8,224 nt of DNA, taken from the NCBI GenBank assembly GCA_964650945.1, contig CAZYXU010000158.1:1-8224 (forward strand), written 5' to 3'. The translations under genes and the position numbers were made by a program. Below, piece by piece: positions 6,488 to 8,224 of this stretch (position 1 is the stretch's first letter; each line of letters starts with the position of its first letter). This DNA is from JAXGPF01 sp964650945 (GTDB taxonomy: Bacteria > Verrucomicrobiota > Kiritimatiellia > JAAZAB01). Under the pieces are notes generated by a model, which did not search any database, had not been told where the DNA came from, and saw only the letters and a program-made list of their open reading frames with translations.

Positions 6488-8224
6488 CTTCGAACGCGAA
6501 TTGAATCCCGAGCAATTGGCCGCCGTCACCGCGCCGGACGGCCCGTTATTCGTGCTGGCCGCCGCCGGCACCGGCAAAACCCGCACGCTGGTGTACCGGG
6601 TGGCCTACTTGCTCACCCAGGGCGTGGATGCCCGGCGGCTGCTGCTGCTGACCTTCACCAACCGCGCGGCGAAGGAGATGCTCGCGCGGGCCGAGGGGCT
6701 GGTGAGCCAGGGTGTGGGCGGCATGTGGGGCGGCACATTCCACCACATGGCCAACCGCATCCTGCGCCGCAACGCCCACCTGGTCGGCTACACCCCGGAT
6801 TTTACCATTCTGGATTCCGATGATGCCCGCGCCCTGATGCGCGACTGCCTGGACGAATTGAAGCTGAAAGGCCGCGAATTCCCCAAGCCGGAAGTCCTGC
6901 TGGCATTATTCAGCGCCGCCGCCAACCGGCGGCGGGACATCGAGGAACTGATCCGGGAACGCTTTGAAAACCACCCGGTGGACGAAGCCGACGTGCTGAA
7001 GGTTTACCGGAAATACCAAGGCAAGAAAGCCAAACAAAACCTGATGGATTTCGACGACCTGCTGATCAACAGCCTGCGGCTCTTCCACGAACAGGCGGCG
7101 GTGCTGGCGCATTACCGCGAACATTTCCTGTACACCATGGTGGATGAATACCAGGACACCAATTCCGTCCAGGCCGAACTGGTGGACCTGCTGGCCGCCC
7201 AACACCGCAACCTGCTGGTGGTCGGCGACGATTTCCAAAGCATCTACGCCTGGCGCGGCGCGGATTACCGCAACATCATGTCCTTCCCCGACCGCTATCC
7301 CGACGCCCGGATGTTCAAGCTGGAAACCAACTACCGCAGCGTGCCGGAAATCCTGGAAGTGGCCAACTGCTGCATCGCCGGCAATCCCAAGCAATTCAGC
7401 AAGGTGCTCCGTCCCACCCGGCCGGCCCACCGCAAGCCGGTCCTGGCTTTGCTGCGCGACGGCGAGCACCAGGCCCGCTATGTCGTGGACCAACTGCGCC
7501 GGCGCCACCAGGACGGCTGCGCCTGGCGCGACATGGCCATCCTTTACCGCGCCCATCACCACGCGATGGAATTGCAGATGGCCCTCGCGCGGGAACATAT
7601 CCCCTATATTGTCACCTCCGGCGTGCGGTTCTTCGAACAAGCCCATGTCAAGGATGTCTGCGCCTTCCTGCGCGTCCTGAACAATCCCGCCGACATCCTG
7701 GCCTTCAAACGCCTGCTGGGCATGTTCCCCGGCGTGGGGCCGAAGACCGCCGAACGTTTGTGGCATAAACTCGGCGACCGGTTCGAGGCCGGCGAGGCCG
7801 CGCGCCGCGCGGAACTGCTTGACCTGCTGCCGGCCGGCGCCCGGCCGCTGTGGCAGGGCGTGCAGCCGGTGTTGAAAGCCTACTTCGCCGAACAACTCGC
7901 CGACGACCCGGGCGAGGCGGCGGCGCAATTCATCAAAACTTTCTACGACCAATACGCCCTCGACACCTTCGAGGATTACCGCCGCCGCATGGACGATATC
8001 CGCGAAATGATCCTGTTCACGGCCGACTTCGAGTCCACCGCCGATTTCCTGAACGAGGTGGCGCTGGTGACCAACGTGGACGCGGAAAACGACCGCACCG
8101 CCGGCCGGGACAGCGATTACCTGCGGCTCAGCACCGTCCATCAGGCCAAGGGCCTGGAATGGCACACGGTTTTCATCATCTGGGCGGCCGACGGCATGTT
8201 TCCTTCCACGCGCTCCATGGAGGA
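6474..8224 (+). CDS. uvrD: UvrD/PcrA-family superfamily 1A DNA helicase, 3' end outside window
   Basis: The frame is open from the ATG at 6474 to the right edge (583 codons, no stop). This family unwinds DNA 3' to 5' using ATP in repair and replication-fork rescue. SF1A motifs occur in order: Q motif LNPEQLAAV (10-18); Walker A AAAGTGKTRTL (29-39); Ia LLTFTNRAAKEM (58-69); Ib GTFHHMANRIL (87-97); Walker B VDEYQDTN (223-230); III VVGDDFQSIYAWRGA (249-263); IV ETNYRS (284-289); and V LSTVHQAKGLEW (552-563). Motif VI and the C-terminus lie outside the window. The 2B part includes LLGMFPGVGPKTAERLW (414-430), a helix-hairpin-helix-like segment typical of UvrD/PcrA. Rep or another UvrD paralogue remains possible. 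The start overlaps the last 14 bases of lpxI and sits behind a G-rich stretch (6463-6470) that can serve as a ribosome binding site, suggesting coupled translation. Confidence 0.95.
   Translation, partial: MAQIDFERELNPEQLAAVTAPDGPLFVLAAAGTGKTRTLVYRVAYLLTQGVDARRLLLLTFTNRAAKEMLARAEGLVSQGVGGMWGGTFHHMANRILRRNAHLVGYTPDFTILDSDDARALMRDCLDELKLKGREFPKPEVLLALFSAAANRRRDIEELIRERFENHPVDEADVLKVYRKYQGKKAKQNLMDFDDLLINSLRLFHEQAAVLAHYREHFLYTMVDEYQDTNSVQAELVDLLAAQHRNLLVVGDDFQSIYAWRGADYRNIMSFPDRYPDARMFKLETNYRSVPEILEVANCCIAGNPKQFSKVLRPTRPAHRKPVLALLRDGEHQARYVVDQLRRRHQDGCAWRDMAILYRAHHHAMELQMALAREHIPYIVTSGVRFFEQAHVKDVCAFLRVLNNPADILAFKRLLGMFPGVGPKTAERLWHKLGDRFEAGEAARRAELLDLLPAGARPLWQGVQPVLKAYFAEQLADDPGEAAAQFIKTFYDQYALDTFEDYRRRMDDIREMILFTADFESTADFLNEVALVTNVDAENDRTAGRDSDYLRLSTVHQAKGLEWHTVFIIWAADGMFPSTRSME

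Noticed and set aside
6906..8165. Long minus-strand open frame (419 codons) opposite the helicase gene
   Set aside because: It is the antisense of a gene with all expected SF1A motifs in order. Its translation is rich in Gly, Val, His and Gln with no family motif, which is typical of a shadow frame in GC-rich DNA.

Overview
The window looks like a piece of a high-GC, Gram-negative bacterial chromosome. The best guess is the PVC group (Verrucomicrobiota, Kiritimatiellota, Lentisphaerota or Planctomycetota). Three things point there: LpxI, a lipid A enzyme that implies an outer membrane with LPS; an esterase whose C-terminal tail resembles those I recall on planctomycete and verrucomicrobial esterases; and a secreted beta-helix protein beside a family 2 glycosidase. 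This assignment is inference, because no rRNA or other phylogenetic marker is present.

Layout: two divergent gene groups are separated by a 262-base intergenic region (5362-5623). To the left, on the minus strand, three genes form a compact operon. In transcription order they are an alpha/beta-hydrolase esterase (5361 to 3937), a GH2 glycosidase (3947 to 2232, overlapping the esterase by 11 bases) and an exported TPR plus right-handed beta-helix protein (from 2229, only 2 bases after the GH2 stop). The last gene has no stop and runs off the left edge. To the right, on the plus strand, are lpxI (5624-6487) and a UvrD/PcrA-type DNA helicase gene (from 6474, overlapping lpxI by 14 bases), which runs off the right edge. 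The whole window is therefore coding apart from the intergenic region. I see no RNA gene, mobile element, CRISPR array or terminator.

The minus-strand operon reads as a small carbohydrate-processing unit. The esterase could remove acyl groups, the GH2 enzyme could release a non-reducing-end sugar such as a beta-galactoside or beta-glucuronide, and the exported beta-helix protein could bind or cleave a polysaccharide. Only the beta-helix protein has a visible signal peptide, so the three would act in different compartments. The plus-strand pair combines lipid A synthesis with DNA repair, probably through simple co-transcription from a strong sigma70-type promoter in front of lpxI (TTGACA, 16-base spacer, TATCAT).

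I found no clear new defence or mobile system. The items most worth a second look are the three-gene glycan operon, the His-rich coils of the beta-helix protein, and the intergenic block, which may be a dispersed repeat.
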